Source: Bacillota bacterium (lineage in GTDB: Bacteria > Bacillota > Clostridia > Saccharofermentanales > DTU023). From it: a DNA stretch of 43,989 bases. This document shows positions 1 through 9,003 of the stretch, piece after piece; the stretch's first letter is position 1; every line of letters starts with the position of its first letter. The stretch covers positions 1-43,989 of the forward strand of contig JAFAAL010000031.1 of assembly GCA_023426575.1 (NCBI GenBank). The letters are read 5' to 3'. Position numbers and translations under genes: made by a program. The notes under the pieces were generated by a model. It was given only the letters and a program-made list of their open reading frames with translations, was not told the origin of the DNA and made no database searches.

Positions 1-813
1 GTCCTTTTCCTTGACCGTCCGCTGGACACCTGAGTAAAAGACCGCTTGCTCCCCCACCTCAGCACTCATTGTGTTGGAGTCATCGTACTTACAGACAGTC
101 TTACTAGTCTCCTCAGGATAGGCCACAAAGCAAAGCTCACCCTTGCGGTTAAAATAGGCCGCTCCACCATAGAGAAGTGCCGCCATGCGTATCACATCTC
201 GAACGCTGGTCTCAAGGAGCTTGGACTTTTCAGGCTCTGAGGGCTTCGGGATACTATGGGTCAGCTTCGTAAAATCAACGTTTTTACTGTCATAAGATAG
301 ACCGAGCGGAGTCAGCATCCGCTTGATGATATCCCCAACGCTCAGCGGGAAGCTGTCAATCGTCAAAAAATCACCGATTTTATGGAGGTCTAGCTCCGTC
401 ATGAGGTCGTTGGCAATGATATCAATGGTCGACCCTTTGGTGGTACTGGAACTAATGAAAAAGTGACCCAGATGGAAACCAAGGGGTGGGTCAGGCTTAA
501 ACCGCAAGACACCCTTACGGTAAATATCCACCCCCGTCCACGGGATAATCTTCGCCCCCTCAAAATCAATACCATCCCAACGCTGGTCGGTATTGTCGAG
601 TGTCATCCTGAACGTCGCACTGTCCGCCGTACCTATCCTATACTGGTTACCCTGCGAGCCTCTCACGAGCTTTGGCAGCCCAGAAGAATCTATCATCTCT
701 TGGGTGATTTGGATGGGTTTTGAACCGTCCTTTAAGTAAAGCCATGCCGAAAACCTCAGCATACGGTTACTGCGAGACATCGAATAATCAAAATTTGCCC
801 CACCTCTTAACAT
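1..813 (-). CDS. Phage tail/baseplate protein, partial (C-terminus beyond window)
   Basis: Reading the minus strand from the ATG at 813 there is no stop before the window edge, so at least 271 codons of a larger protein are present. It follows the tape measure and a DUF6711-like gene, the usual place for the distal-tail/baseplate structural protein (DUF5048-like or tail-associated type) in Gram-positive siphophages. The N-terminus (MLRGGANFDYSMSRSNRM) leads into a beta-rich region with no obvious enzymatic motif. Function is inferred from position. The missing C-terminus could carry a peptidase or receptor-binding domain. Confidence 0.8.
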   Translation of the reverse strand, partial: MLRGGANFDYSMSRSNRMLRFSAWLYLKDGSKPIQITQEMIDSSGLPKLVRGSQGNQYRIGTADSATFRMTLDNTDQRWDGIDFEGAKIIPWTGVDIYRKGVLRFKPDPPLGFHLGHFFISSSTTKGSTIDIIANDLMTELDLHKIGDFLTIDSFPLSVGDIIKRMLTPLGLSYDSKNVDFTKLTHSIPKPSEPEKSKLLETSVRDVIRMAALLYGGAAYFNRKGELCFVAYPEETSKTVCKYDDSNTMSAEVGEQAVFYSGVQRTVKEKD

Positions 814-816
814 GGC

Positions 817-1221
817 TTACCTCTCTATTAGTGCGAACGTCAAAGGGGCGGTAATCGTTCGGTTAGGGAGGAAGTGCATAATCGCACCTTTCCTATCCCC
901 TGCATACATCGTGGACGTGCGCCATGCCCAGTCGTGCAAATCCCAGTAGGTGACGCTGAAAAAGCCACCGCCTGAAATCGCTCTGAGCGCTCTATTGAAT
1001 ATAGCAGTATCTGAATTATTATACTCTATGTCTAAACGTCTCTTAATCCCCACATGCTCCATCTGCATGTTACCGTCCAAAAGACGGCCAGACCCTGGGG
1101 CGTATAAGTCCATCATAGACCAAGTTATCTGTTTCGGGCTGGGCATCGCTACGCCGTTCACGTAGTAAGTGGCCTTGGTGGTCTGTATATCATTTGTATA
1201 AACCCAATGATTATGATTCAT
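817..1221 (-). CDS. DUF6711-like phage tail protein
   Basis: 134 residues. The pattern is a short N-terminal beta strand with YYVNGVAMPSPKQITWSM, a central charged stretch with KRRLDIEYNN, then GGGFFSVTYWDLHDW and MYAGDRKGA near the C-terminus. This matches the small proteins (DUF6711-like) that sit just after the tape measure in many Firmicutes phages and are thought to form part of the distal tail. The Shine-Dalgarno GGAGG overlaps the end of the tape measure gene seven bases before the ATG, so translation is probably coupled. Family assignment is from memory of the pattern; the tail role is inferred from position. Confidence 0.7.
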   Translation of the reverse strand: MNHNHWVYTNDIQTTKATYYVNGVAMPSPKQITWSMMDLYAPGSGRLLDGNMQMEHVGIKRRLDIEYNNSDTAIFNRALRAISGGGFFSVTYWDLHDWAWRTSTMYAGDRKGAIMHFLPNRTITAPLTFALIER

Positions 1222-1223
1222 CC

Positions 1224-4200
1224 TTAGCCCTCCATCACAGCCGTTCTGTTCTGATGCCTCGTCACCATTCGACCCACCGCTTCGCCGTCCATCTCAATCG
1301 CCTTGTCACCATTTCTGTCAATCGCTTCGACGATGGCTTGAATCAGGGCGTTGAGGCCGTAGGCAAAGTCCTCACGAGTGAGGCGGTCGTCGTAGTGACT
1401 GTCGCTCTCGTCTTGACTGTACCCTGCGTGGGGGTTGTTGATGGCTGATATCTCGCCTATGGTGGCGGCAAGTCGTGCGCCAAAGCCAAGCATCGCACTA
1501 GAGGTCGCTTGGAAAACGCCTCGGGAGATGGAGGTGATAATCTGGCTGTTGTTAGCAACCGCTGTGCGGCCACCAATCGTACCGACAAGCTCAGGACCCG
1601 CCTCACGGGCGATAAACATCTCGCCGATATTCGGGAAGCCACCGCTGGCAAACATACCTGCACTAGCACCACGTCTGGGTGTCGACGTACCGCCACCGCC
1701 TCGAACGTTATTGGTACGCTGTACGGTATTGTCGATATTGCGGTTAACAATACCCAGCTGCTCGCCAATCCATGTGAAGATGCTACCGAGCGCTTTGCCG
1801 ATACGGGCGCCGAAACCATTAGCCTTAGTTTCAACCTTACCAAGTTCTTCCTCCACCACATTAGACATCTTGGCGTTCCGCACGGCACTATTAAAGCTAT
1901 CACCGCCACCGCTGCCAACGTTGCCTAAGGCGGTCTTAATGCCCGTCTCTTGCTGTACCACTCTTCCCTTGGCATCTTTCAGTTGCCCCTCAGTCACGTC
2001 ACCCATCTTGGAGGCTTTGATGCTTGTCACGAACTGATTGCCACTCTCAGCCGCCGCTTTTTTGAAGCTATCGCCCAGTGTGGGGGAGTACTGATTCAGC
2101 ATCGTGGCAATCGCCACCACCTCAGCCTTACTGAGGTTACTCATGTCCGCCTTTTTAATAGCCTCTAAGAATTTATCAGGGGCATTTTTACCGAGGTGAC
2201 CGAGAGCTTGTAGCACGTCAGGAGACTTCTCTTTAATAGAACCCAAGATTCCCTCAAGCTCTTTCTTCGTCTCAGGCGGCATTTTCATGTTCTTCAAGGT
2301 CGTGTTGAAGTCGCTACTCCCCGATTCAGCCATCGCCTTGAGGAGTTTCACGAAATCTGGGGAATACCGCATAATCACCCCAGTGATATTCTGAAAACGC
2401 TTGCCCATCTCCCCTGACATGCTTTTACCGTTCTCAAGACCCTTAATAAATGAATCAGGAAGTTCCAGACCCATAAGTTCGAGTAACTCTTTAATATCAT
2501 CGTTAAGAGGAACAACACCCTCTTCAATGTCCTGTAATACTTTGCCGATATTAGCAAGGAAACCTTGTTTGAACTCCTCGGGAATGGCCTTCCCAGAATC
2601 TCGCATGCTTTCAAGAGTAGAAACCCAGTCACTACGCTTGCTTACCTCTAATCCGCTGAGCATCATAGCCGCCCACTCTTCACCAGCGCTTGCAGCCGTT
2701 AAAGTGGCTTGCTCAAAAAACTTGAGTGTTTCTTCGTCGAGATACTGACCGTGTTCTGCGAGAGCGGCGATTTCATTTTTAATAGTGGTATGCGTTCCCT
2801 CAAAAACATTGATCCACATCTCTTTCATGACAGCTTTCAATTGGTAAGAACTAATTCCAGCTTGCTCTGCCAGCGCATCAAACGTGTCAGCTAACGACTT
2901 GTTTAACGCTTCATTATCAAAAAAGTCTACCTTGTCAGGGAAAAGGTCGGCCATCCGAGTACTCAGGTTGTTAATCTTTCTCTCGATATTACCCAAATCA
3001 ACCCAGTCAATCGCATCGCCATATGCCTTCTCCAGTTGGTCAGTAAACTTCTTGCCGAAATTACCTACCATCTCTATTGCTGGTTTAACTTTGGCTTTGA
3101 ACTCCTGAGCAACCTGTTCATTTTCAAGCCGCTTTATCAACTCGTCGTACTCAGTTTGACTAATATTACCTTCGTCAAGTTCAATGTCCGCAGACGCTTT
3201 AAGACCAGAGAAGTGGAGGCGAATCTGAGATGCATGTTCCTGCCCCATCTCCTGAGCACGCACCATTAAGTTTTTGAAGCTCTCCCAGTCAATGTTGGTA
3301 TCATCAAAGCTGAGTTCACCCTTAATATCGCCGAGCAAATTATGCATGTCTCGATGCTGTTCCCACTCCTGCTGATACTTCTCAACTTGAGCCATGACAT
3401 CTTGGAGGTCTCGTGCGATTTTCTTAGCAGCCTCACTCTTTTCGGTCTCACTCATCGTCTCATCTGAGAAGACTTTATAGAGCTTGGCTTTCAGTTCTCT
3501 AATCTGATTTTCAAGTTCAGTCGGAACCATGGTGAGCGTGCCAAACATAGAGTTGGACTCATCACCTTCACCAAAGGCAAGATTAACAGACAGACCAATA
3601 TACTTCTTCTGAGCCGCAAGATAGTCTTCTGCGGCCTTAATGGCCGCTTCAGCGGTTCTCACAATTTCGTCCAAACTGTAGTCCAATCCCATCTTGAGGG
3701 AGATGTTCATGATTCTTAAATCGCTTAAAGAATCGTGGAGACCATCCACTGTAGACCGCACTTCCGCCAAAGCGTCATTGGCAAGACCCAACTTAATGTA
3801 GTAGGGCTTCTGTGTCATACGATTTAAGATGTTTTCAATGTCCTCAGCTGATAATTTAATGTCTCCGAAGTAATTCTTTTGTATGACATGGTCGATGGCG
3901 GCATCCCAAGCTCCCTTAAGCGCCACTACAGCAGCAGTCACTGCCGCAATCGCTAGAAGAAGAGTATTAAACGCTCCCGCCGACATACCTAAGAAGCTCG
4001 CAAGATTGAGCGCACTACCTATCTTTTGAAGGCCAAGATAAATTAAACCAGTCTGTACCAACCAGTTACCCAAAAGAGACAACCCATATTCAAAACCTGT
4101 TAGGGTGCCGTCTAGATACTGTCTTGTTTTGTTATAAGCATCATGATATCCAGCCCAGATGGCTCCTGCAACCAAGCTCACGCCTTTAAGCAGAAGCCTC

Positions 4201-5789
4201 CACTTATCGCTGAGTCCTAAAATCTTACCGAGCCATTCAGCAACCAAACCGAACCCTAATCCAGCCCCCACAATTCTTGCGATAGAATCGAGCATGGGGA
4301 GAATGGGCTTCAAGAAGCTCTTAATCTTATCAAAGAGCTTTTTAACCTTATTAACGAGTCGCTCCACCTGTTTGTTGGTACCACTCAGGAAGTCGTAGTC
4401 AGGCACGTCAAGATTGAATCTCGGCACGCCACCAAGACCAGCGCCACCTTTTCCACCGCCACCGCCTTCTGGCTCTTTCGGAGGCTCGGGAATCACATGG
4501 AGTTGGTCGAAACCAGCGAGGAACGCCTTAAACTCTTTCGCAGCCTTGTGCGCCTTACCTGTATTGTCAGCCACCTCGCCCATATTATCCGCAAGGTCGC
4601 CCACCGCTCCCACCTCAGCTGGTTCATACTTAATCTTAGGCAACTTGAATCCAAGGAACGAAGCCAGAGCATTGGCAGCCATCGTAAGAAGCTGAACCAG
4701 AGCCTGTAGATAAGGCATGACCGCCATGATGACGGGAATTAAGCCGTTCGCAAACGAACGCTTCAAGCGGTGGACTTGAGATTCAAAGATACGCATGGCA
4801 TTAGCTGGAGTCATGACGGTACGGCTGAGGTCGGTCATCACGTTCTTAGACTGCTCGTAGATTGCCATCATGCGAAGCTGAGCCTTCTCAGCCTGTGTCA
4901 TCTCACGGACACTCAGCTCAATACCATGTCTATAGGCCACCTGCTGGAGGGTCGCTTGGTCTAAGGCATAACCTAAACGTCTCAAAGGCTCAAGCTCACC
5001 TGCAATACCAGAGGCCACCTTCTGGTGGGCTTCTGTACTAGAAATATCGAAGAAGGACGTGATGTCATAGGTGAGCTGGTTTAAGACCTTGGAGTACTTA
5101 TAAGCCAAACCCTCATCAACACCAAAGCCAGAAAGAATCTGCTTGAAAAGACCCTGATTTCTAATCCACTCGCTCTTATCAATACCGAGCGTTTCCTGCA
5201 CCTTATCAGCATACCTGTCAGCTTCCTGAGCATACTTGCCCATCGCCACGGTAAAGAGGTTCATGTTTTCTACGAACTCGTTGGAGGCATCTACAGCAGA
5301 CTTAATCTTGTCAGAGACCACCTTAATGGCAAAGCCAGCGGCCATGACTTTCCCCACACCACCAAGAAGTGACATGGTACCCAGACCACCCTTTTTGTCA
5401 CCACCGCTCTCAGCAGCAGATTGACGGTTGACACTCGCCCCCGTCCGCACTTTGGTACCACCGAGTTTTTCAAGCTCGTGAGTGAGCTGTTTGACTTTGG
5501 CAAGAGCCGTATCAAGTTCTCGGGTCTTCGTTGCATTGATATCTGAAATCGCCTGTCCTAGCTTGGATAAAGGCGTGATATAGCTACTTAAATTAGATTT
5601 TGGAAGTTTACTAAGAGGCGTTAAGGCTTTACTTAGCTGGGCAATCTTCGGCGCGAAATCGTCCTTCAGCTTATCGGTCGCATCGACCATATGAAGCATA
5701 CTCTTACCCAGAGTGCCGATGCCCTTAGGAATCCTAATATCATTCAAAGACTTCAGAGCATTTCTGAAATCATTAAAACCCTTCCCCAC
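1224..5789 (-). CDS. Tape measure protein, main part downstream of an in-frame stop
   Basis: 1521 codons from an in-frame GTG to the stop, the largest gene in the window. It is alpha-helical, has Gly/Ala-rich hydrophobic segments in its middle (around residues 500-680), a GGGGGKGG linker after the AGFDQL motif typical of Firmicutes tape measure proteins, and helical repeats towards the C-terminus. The protein sets tail length and is injected with DNA. The GTG has no Shine-Dalgarno site, and the same frame continues upstream through one TAA (5820-5822) into 107 more codons that carry the true start. This is therefore almost certainly the downstream part of a gene of about 1,639 codons broken by a nonsense codon, unless the stop is read through. 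Confidence 0.9.
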   Translation of the reverse strand: MGKGFNDFRNALKSLNDIRIPKGIGTLGKSMLHMVDATDKLKDDFAPKIAQLSKALTPLSKLPKSNLSSYITPLSKLGQAISDINATKTRELDTALAKVKQLTHELEKLGGTKVRTGASVNRQSAAESGGDKKGGLGTMSLLGGVGKVMAAGFAIKVVSDKIKSAVDASNEFVENMNLFTVAMGKYAQEADRYADKVQETLGIDKSEWIRNQGLFKQILSGFGVDEGLAYKYSKVLNQLTYDITSFFDISSTEAHQKVASGIAGELEPLRRLGYALDQATLQQVAYRHGIELSVREMTQAEKAQLRMMAIYEQSKNVMTDLSRTVMTPANAMRIFESQVHRLKRSFANGLIPVIMAVMPYLQALVQLLTMAANALASFLGFKLPKIKYEPAEVGAVGDLADNMGEVADNTGKAHKAAKEFKAFLAGFDQLHVIPEPPKEPEGGGGGKGGAGLGGVPRFNLDVPDYDFLSGTNKQVERLVNKVKKLFDKIKSFLKPILPMLDSIARIVGAGLGFGLVAEWLGKILGLSDKWRLLLKGVSLVAGAIWAGYHDAYNKTRQYLDGTLTGFEYGLSLLGNWLVQTGLIYLGLQKIGSALNLASFLGMSAGAFNTLLLAIAAVTAAVVALKGAWDAAIDHVIQKNYFGDIKLSAEDIENILNRMTQKPYYIKLGLANDALAEVRSTVDGLHDSLSDLRIMNISLKMGLDYSLDEIVRTAEAAIKAAEDYLAAQKKYIGLSVNLAFGEGDESNSMFGTLTMVPTELENQIRELKAKLYKVFSDETMSETEKSEAAKKIARDLQDVMAQVEKYQQEWEQHRDMHNLLGDIKGELSFDDTNIDWESFKNLMVRAQEMGQEHASQIRLHFSGLKASADIELDEGNISQTEYDELIKRLENEQVAQEFKAKVKPAIEMVGNFGKKFTDQLEKAYGDAIDWVDLGNIERKINNLSTRMADLFPDKVDFFDNEALNKSLADTFDALAEQAGISSYQLKAVMKEMWINVFEGTHTTIKNEIAALAEHGQYLDEETLKFFEQATLTAASAGEEWAAMMLSGLEVSKRSDWVSTLESMRDSGKAIPEEFKQGFLANIGKVLQDIEEGVVPLNDDIKELLELMGLELPDSFIKGLENGKSMSGEMGKRFQNITGVIMRYSPDFVKLLKAMAESGSSDFNTTLKNMKMPPETKKELEGILGSIKEKSPDVLQALGHLGKNAPDKFLEAIKKADMSNLSKAEVVAIATMLNQYSPTLGDSFKKAAAESGNQFVTSIKASKMGDVTEGQLKDAKGRVVQQETGIKTALGNVGSGGGDSFNSAVRNAKMSNVVEEELGKVETKANGFGARIGKALGSIFTWIGEQLGIVNRNIDNTVQRTNNVRGGGGTSTPRRGASAGMFASGGFPNIGEMFIAREAGPELVGTIGGRTAVANNSQIITSISRGVFQATSSAMLGFGARLAATIGEISAINNPHAGYSQDESDSHYDDRLTREDFAYGLNALIQAIVEAIDRNGDKAIEMDGEAVGRMVTRHQNRTAVMEG

Positions 5790-5819
5790 GTTGGCCGTAG
5801 AGGCTGTCTTGATGAGACT

Positions 5820-6143
5820 TTAGAGGTTGGTGGCAGAAGTCTTGGAAATACGAACGTCCGCCAAGCCTCTAAGCGACTCAACGGTTGGGGTTAGGTCTGG
5901 GATATCATTTCTGAGACTGTTGATGACTTTAACGAGACTGTTGAGGTTATTCACTGTGGCCGTCGAAGGGCCTTTGACCTCACGCATCTTCGCCATCGCA
6001 ACGGATAAGCGATTCATCGCCCGAGCCACGCCATTAGCAGTTTCAGGCGCGTTAAGGCTACGGAGCTTTTCTAGGTTTTTGATAACCTTTTCTAAAGCAT
6101 TCGCATCACTAACTGTTGTCTGAATCTTCAGTTGTAGTGCCAT
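5820..6143 (-). CDS. N-terminal fragment of the tape measure protein, ending at an in-frame TAA
   Basis: 107 residues beginning MALQLKIQTTVSDANALEKV, which looks like the start of a tape measure protein. It has a good ribosome site (AGAGGAG, seven bases before the ATG). Its stop is in the same frame as the 1521-codon ORF, with ten sense codons in between. The repeat motif LRGLADVRISK just before the stop reappears as LKSLNDIRIPK just after it, so the stop interrupts one repeated helical region. It may be a real nonsense mutation in the prophage, a sequence error, or a site of readthrough. Confidence 0.8.
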   Translation of the reverse strand: MALQLKIQTTVSDANALEKVIKNLEKLRSLNAPETANGVARAMNRLSVAMAKMREVKGPSTATVNNLNSLVKVINSLRNDIPDLTPTVESLRGLADVRISKTSATNL

Positions 6144-6513
6144 GAATCGCTCCTCTTAGCATGTCGTTCATCACTGTTGCGATGCTTTCCGCATTCTTCA
6201 ACACTTCGTGTTTTTCCTTCGCCTGCTCATCCATCGGAAGAGGTTCATCGGGATACACTCGTTGTTTGCTAAAGACCTGCCCGATAGCCATCTGCATGTA
6301 CATCCCAGCTCGCCATTGCATCGCATTCTCGCGCTCTAATCGCAGTTTGCTGGCTTTGATGTACGCTCTGTGAGAGCTTGGGTCGCCGTGCCAGAAGTCC
6401 TCCCAACTCATGCCGATCGACATAAAGTAGGGAGCAGCTTCGTCTAGTGACTCGGCAATCGACTTGTCAGGTAATGGGTGAGAGGGTGACCTTAATTGGC
6501 CACCCAGCTCACG
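6109..6513 (-). CDS. Tail assembly chaperone, frameshift extension (gpT-like part)
   Basis: Open from the frameshift site at 6513 down to 6109 (134 codons), with an internal ATG at 6423. The internal part contains MSWEDFWHGDP, the conserved start of the gpT-like extension of Firmicutes tail chaperones. No good Shine-Dalgarno precedes the internal ATG, and the frame stays open up to the slippery sequence in the previous gene. It is therefore read as the -1 extension of the chaperone, giving a minor fusion product of about 242 residues, as lambda gpG-gpGT does. It overlaps the tape measure N-terminal ORF by 35 bases. In this family the short and long forms keep the tape measure soluble during tail-tube assembly. 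Confidence 0.8.
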   Translation of the reverse strand, partial: RELGGQLRSPSHPLPDKSIAESLDEAAPYFMSIGMSWEDFWHGDPSSHRAYIKASKLRLERENAMQWRAGMYMQMAIGQVFSKQRVYPDEPLPMDEQAKEKHEVLKNAESIATVMNDMLRGAIHGTTTEDSDNS

Positions 6514-6836
6514 TTTTTTCCGCTCTCCGACTCGTCAGAGCCAAAGATAGTTTCAAGCGGTTTGCTGTACATTTGCAGGAGCACTTCCCAAAGCTCAGCC
6601 TTGTTACCCATTTCCTCCAGAATCTCATCCGAAAGGCTTCTGTTAATGTACCGATGGTGCTTTTTGAACGCACCATGGAACAGAATGGGGAGCTGGGAGG
6701 CTGGGTACTTGGTGGCATCGTCGATGTTAAAACCGTTCCTATCCAGTGCCTTACAGCTGTCAAGGTCAAACTCTAAGATGTAGTCTCTCCCGTTGTAGCT
6801 AAACTGGATGTTTGACGGTACTTTCTTGTCGCTCAT
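6492..6836 (-). CDS. Tail assembly chaperone, gpG-like (DUF5055-like)
   Basis: 114 residues from the ATG at 6836, which has a strong AAGGAG site eight bases upstream. An in-frame ATG at 6902 would add 22 residues (KKSKKERTN region); those codons look like translated ribosome-site sequence, so the shorter form is preferred. The protein has the IQFSYNGRDYILEFDL pattern typical of the short chaperone that follows the tail tube gene. Near its 3' end the mRNA contains A AAA AAC in the correct phase (GGA AAA AAC), a -1 slippery site that leads into the next frame. Confidence 0.85.
   Translation of the reverse strand: MSDKKVPSNIQFSYNGRDYILEFDLDSCKALDRNGFNIDDATKYPASQLPILFHGAFKKHHRYINRSLSDEILEEMGNKAELWEVLLQMYSKPLETIFGSDESESGKNVSWVAN
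6513..6519 (-). promoter_or_regulatory. -1 programmed ribosomal frameshift site (A AAA AAC)
   Basis: On the minus strand the zero-frame codons GGA AAA AAC form the canonical X XXY YYZ heptamer. Slipping back one base after AAC gives CGT GAG CTG, which is exactly the frame that stays open into the following chaperone part. The zero frame stops only seven codons after the heptamer. Frameshifting at this place is a conserved feature of tailed-phage chaperone genes; its efficiency here is not known. Confidence 0.88.
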
Positions 6837-6912
6837 GTTTGTTCTCTCCTTTTTACTTTTCTTAGGTTCTAGGACTTCTAAATCAATCGTCTTATCGTCC
6901 ATAAGCTAATCC

Positions 6913-7350
6913 TTATGCGCCTTCGACAAGGTTGAAAGGCTTACTCATCGCAAGGGCAACACTGGCCTCAACAATAGAGTCAATAGAGCCACCCTTAAGC
7001 GAAACGCTCACGGTACCCTCACCCTCAAACTTGCAGTGATGGCCGTCAGGCTCGCCAACAGAGTTGGCACCAAACCACAGGGCGAACTTAACGGTCTTGC
7101 CGTCCATGCCCTTGATTTTCTTCCACATCTCTTTGGTGAATCGGGCATCAAAGGTGCTAGACCCAGGTCTCTTCTTAATACCCTGTACAGCGGTTTCCTC
7201 ATCGTCTGACATCGTGGTCGTGTCAATCAGGTTCGGCTCACCACCGATTTCGGGGAAAGAGCGGATGTCGCAGAGCTTTGCCCACGAGCCACTACCAGCC
7301 TCATCGCACATCAGATAGGCTCTGATGGTCGTAATATCAACGTTACTCAT
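6913..7350 (-). CDS. Major tail (tube) protein
   Basis: 145 residues. It lies between the tail terminator and the chaperones, the invariant place of the tail tube gene. The sequence is beta-rich, with an early ITTIRAYL strand, a central SSTFDARFTKEMWKKIK helix region and a C-terminal GSIDSIVEASVALAMSKPF region, all consistent with the tube protein fold. It should polymerise around the tape measure to build the tail. The ATG has GGAGG nine bases upstream, at the end of the preceding gene. Confidence 0.8.
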   Translation of the reverse strand: MSNVDITTIRAYLMCDEAGSGSWAKLCDIRSFPEIGGEPNLIDTTTMSDDEETAVQGIKKRPGSSTFDARFTKEMWKKIKGMDGKTVKFALWFGANSVGEPDGHHCKFEGEGTVSVSLKGGSIDSIVEASVALAMSKPFNLVEGA

Positions 7351-7754
7351 TAGTCAATACCTCCGTATACGTTCTCTGTATCAATAACGGCCTCCCACCG
7401 TGCCACCCGTCGGGCGATGGAACCGTCATCTAAATTTGGTAAGAGACGATTGTCTCTTTCTCGAAACCCATAGCGAAACATCACATCCCTAATGATTGCC
7501 ATGATTTGCGCCGCTTGGGTTTTCCTGCGAGACCCAGTCGTAAAGACTTGGGCTTGATAGACCACCCTCATAAAGAGTGGTTCGCTTGTTCCGTAGTATC
7601 TGTCATTCTCGTGCGTCGACATCTCTTCCGTGAAAAACACCATAGGGAATGTCTTAGGCTGATTGACGAATTCCGTCGACAAGAAGGCATCGGGGTACTT
7701 TTCCTGTACCGCCCTTTTGACTCTTGTGAAAAATTCGCTTTCTCGACTAAACAC
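7350..7754 (-). CDS. Tail terminator / tail completion protein
   Basis: 134 residues from a GTG at 7754 preceded by GGAGAG six bases upstream. The frame is open further upstream, but that part overlaps the gp10-like gene and looks noncoding (Ser/Thr/Pro-rich), so the GTG is preferred. Features include the N-terminal EFFTRVKRAVQEKYP helix and the FRERDNRLLPNLDDGSIARRVARWEAVID C-terminal part, which resembles tail terminator proteins that cap the tube and join it to the head. It overlaps the upstream gene by eight bases. Function rests mainly on gene order. Confidence 0.7.
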   Translation of the reverse strand: MFSRESEFFTRVKRAVQEKYPDAFLSTEFVNQPKTFPMVFFTEEMSTHENDRYYGTSEPLFMRVVYQAQVFTTGSRRKTQAAQIMAIIRDVMFRYGFRERDNRLLPNLDDGSIARRVARWEAVIDTENVYGGID

Positions 7755-8232
7755 GTAAGCTCTCCAGATACTCTCTAATTCGTTGTTCAGCCCGTAGCAT
7801 GAAGGCTTTAGGCTCTTGACCTTTGGTCGAGTACCACTTGCCGTCCTTTTCAAAAGACCAGTACTCGTTCTCATTTCGACCTCTGACGTTGTAGCGATAA
7901 CCTGCTGCTGTGGCATCGGGGTGGGGATTACTTGCCCCCACGACCCCTGTGCCGTATTCGACATAGATGGCGTAGTCCGCATCGACGTAGACTGTGATGG
8001 ATTGGTCGCTTTCATTGAGTTCGCTATGGACGCTGCTCAGAAGCTCACCCGTCCAGCCCACTGCGCCAGAGCGCTCGATTTCTTCTCTCACAATCTCTTC
8101 AGCTTTGACTCTCACGTCTTCCAAGGTCTCTCTGATGCCATGGGTGAGATTGATGTGTCGTAGCTGATTGATGGCTTCGGTCAGGCTCTCAAGGTTAAAG
8201 ACATCAACTCCTATGTCTTTGTCTCTTGCCAT
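7747..8232 (-). CDS. HK97 gp10-like head-tail joining protein
   Basis: 161 residues from the ATG at 8232, whose first base overlaps the last base of the previous stop (TAATG). The protein begins MARDKDIGVDVFNLESL, then has an amphipathic helix, a strand region around YADYAIYVEYGTGV and a C-terminal GQEPKAFMLRAEQRI motif. The VEYGT signature followed by a late PFM-type motif is typical of the HK97 gp10 family. These proteins act at the head-tail interface. The longer frame back to 8379 runs inside the neighbouring gene and is rejected. Confidence 0.8.
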   Translation of the reverse strand: MARDKDIGVDVFNLESLTEAINQLRHINLTHGIRETLEDVRVKAEEIVREEIERSGAVGWTGELLSSVHSELNESDQSITVYVDADYAIYVEYGTGVVGASNPHPDATAAGYRYNVRGRNENEYWSFEKDGKWYSTKGQEPKAFMLRAEQRIREYLESLRV

Positions 8233-8639
8233 TAGCCAGACACCTCGCTGAGGGCTATCTGCACCCACTGCGCCCCCTCTGCGATACGACGGACGATGTA
8301 CTTTTTGTAAATGTCCTCGCTTGGCATACGGGCACCGCTGTTGTAGTGATTGATGGCTTTCAGCCTCGGGGCTAGCCACACATACGTGTTCTCCGTGATA
8401 CCACTTTCAAAGAACTGTCTTTGAGTGAGAGTGAGTACATGTGAGTAGTCCGTGAATGTGCCAAAAGGCGTGTCCTCAGCATCTAAGCGAGCTGGTGACA
8501 CCGTACTCCATATCAGCTTCGGGTCAGCCTTGACTTCCTCATACTCCCCAGTCTCAAACCCACGCTCATCCACAACGGGAACCAGTTCGGTCTGACCGCT
8601 GTCAATGTAGATAGGCAGCTGGAGATTAAACAGAATCAC
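8232..8639 (-). CDS. Head closure / head-tail adaptor protein
   Basis: 135 residues from a GTG with GGGAGG upstream; it overlaps the preceding gene by 14 bases. It is beta-rich, with a VDERGFETGEYEEV hairpin and VWLAPRLKAINHYN and GAQWVQIALSEV segments, as expected for the stopper that closes the connector. The order connector, closure, gp10-like, terminator, tube is standard for this phage group, and that is the main support for the function. Confidence 0.6.
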   Translation of the reverse strand: MILFNLQLPIYIDSGQTELVPVVDERGFETGEYEEVKADPKLIWSTVSPARLDAEDTPFGTFTDYSHVLTLTQRQFFESGITENTYVWLAPRLKAINHYNSGARMPSEDIYKKYIVRRIAEGAQWVQIALSEVSG

Positions 8640-8964
8640 GGGCTATCCCTCCTGCCATCGGGAGAATCTCCCCCTTAAGCTCGGGGCTGATGTTGGCCGA
8701 TGCCCACTGGGTACTCACGCCCCCATCGCTTCGTTGAATCATGCCCTCATTCCCAAGTTTTCGTATGAGTTCTACCACCATACGAATCTGTAAGTCCTCG
8801 TACCGCTCAGGCACCACGGCCTTACCCTTATGAATGTTGCCGAAGGGGTATCTGCGGTTGATAATCGTCCATTTGACACCATCAAGGAGACTAGCAATCA
8901 GCTTATCGCTAGGCATGATTTCTATATCTGTCAATCTATCCTTAACGGCTTGGATATCAACCAT
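8626..8964 (-). CDS. Head-tail connector (gp6-like adaptor)
   Basis: 112 residues, mostly helical: MVDIQAVKDRLTDIEI at the start, WTIINRRYPFGN in the middle and an RYEDLQIRMVVELIRKLG helix. This is the helical pattern of adaptor proteins (phage gp6 / SPP1 gp15 type) that attach below the portal. It directly follows the major capsid gene. An AAAGGGG site precedes the ATG. Confidence 0.7.
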   Translation of the reverse strand: MVDIQAVKDRLTDIEIMPSDKLIASLLDGVKWTIINRRYPFGNIHKGKAVVPERYEDLQIRMVVELIRKLGNEGMIQRSDGGVSTQWASANISPELKGEILPMAGGIARDSV

Positions 8965-9003
8965 ACAGCACCCCTTTCGGCAACTTATCTAATCGTGTTT
9001 AGA

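Noticed and set aside
1435..2037. 200-codon plus-strand ORF opposite the tape measure gene
   Set aside because: It lies wholly antisense to a well-supported gene, has no ribosome site, and reads as low-complexity Ala/Pro/Ser sequence.
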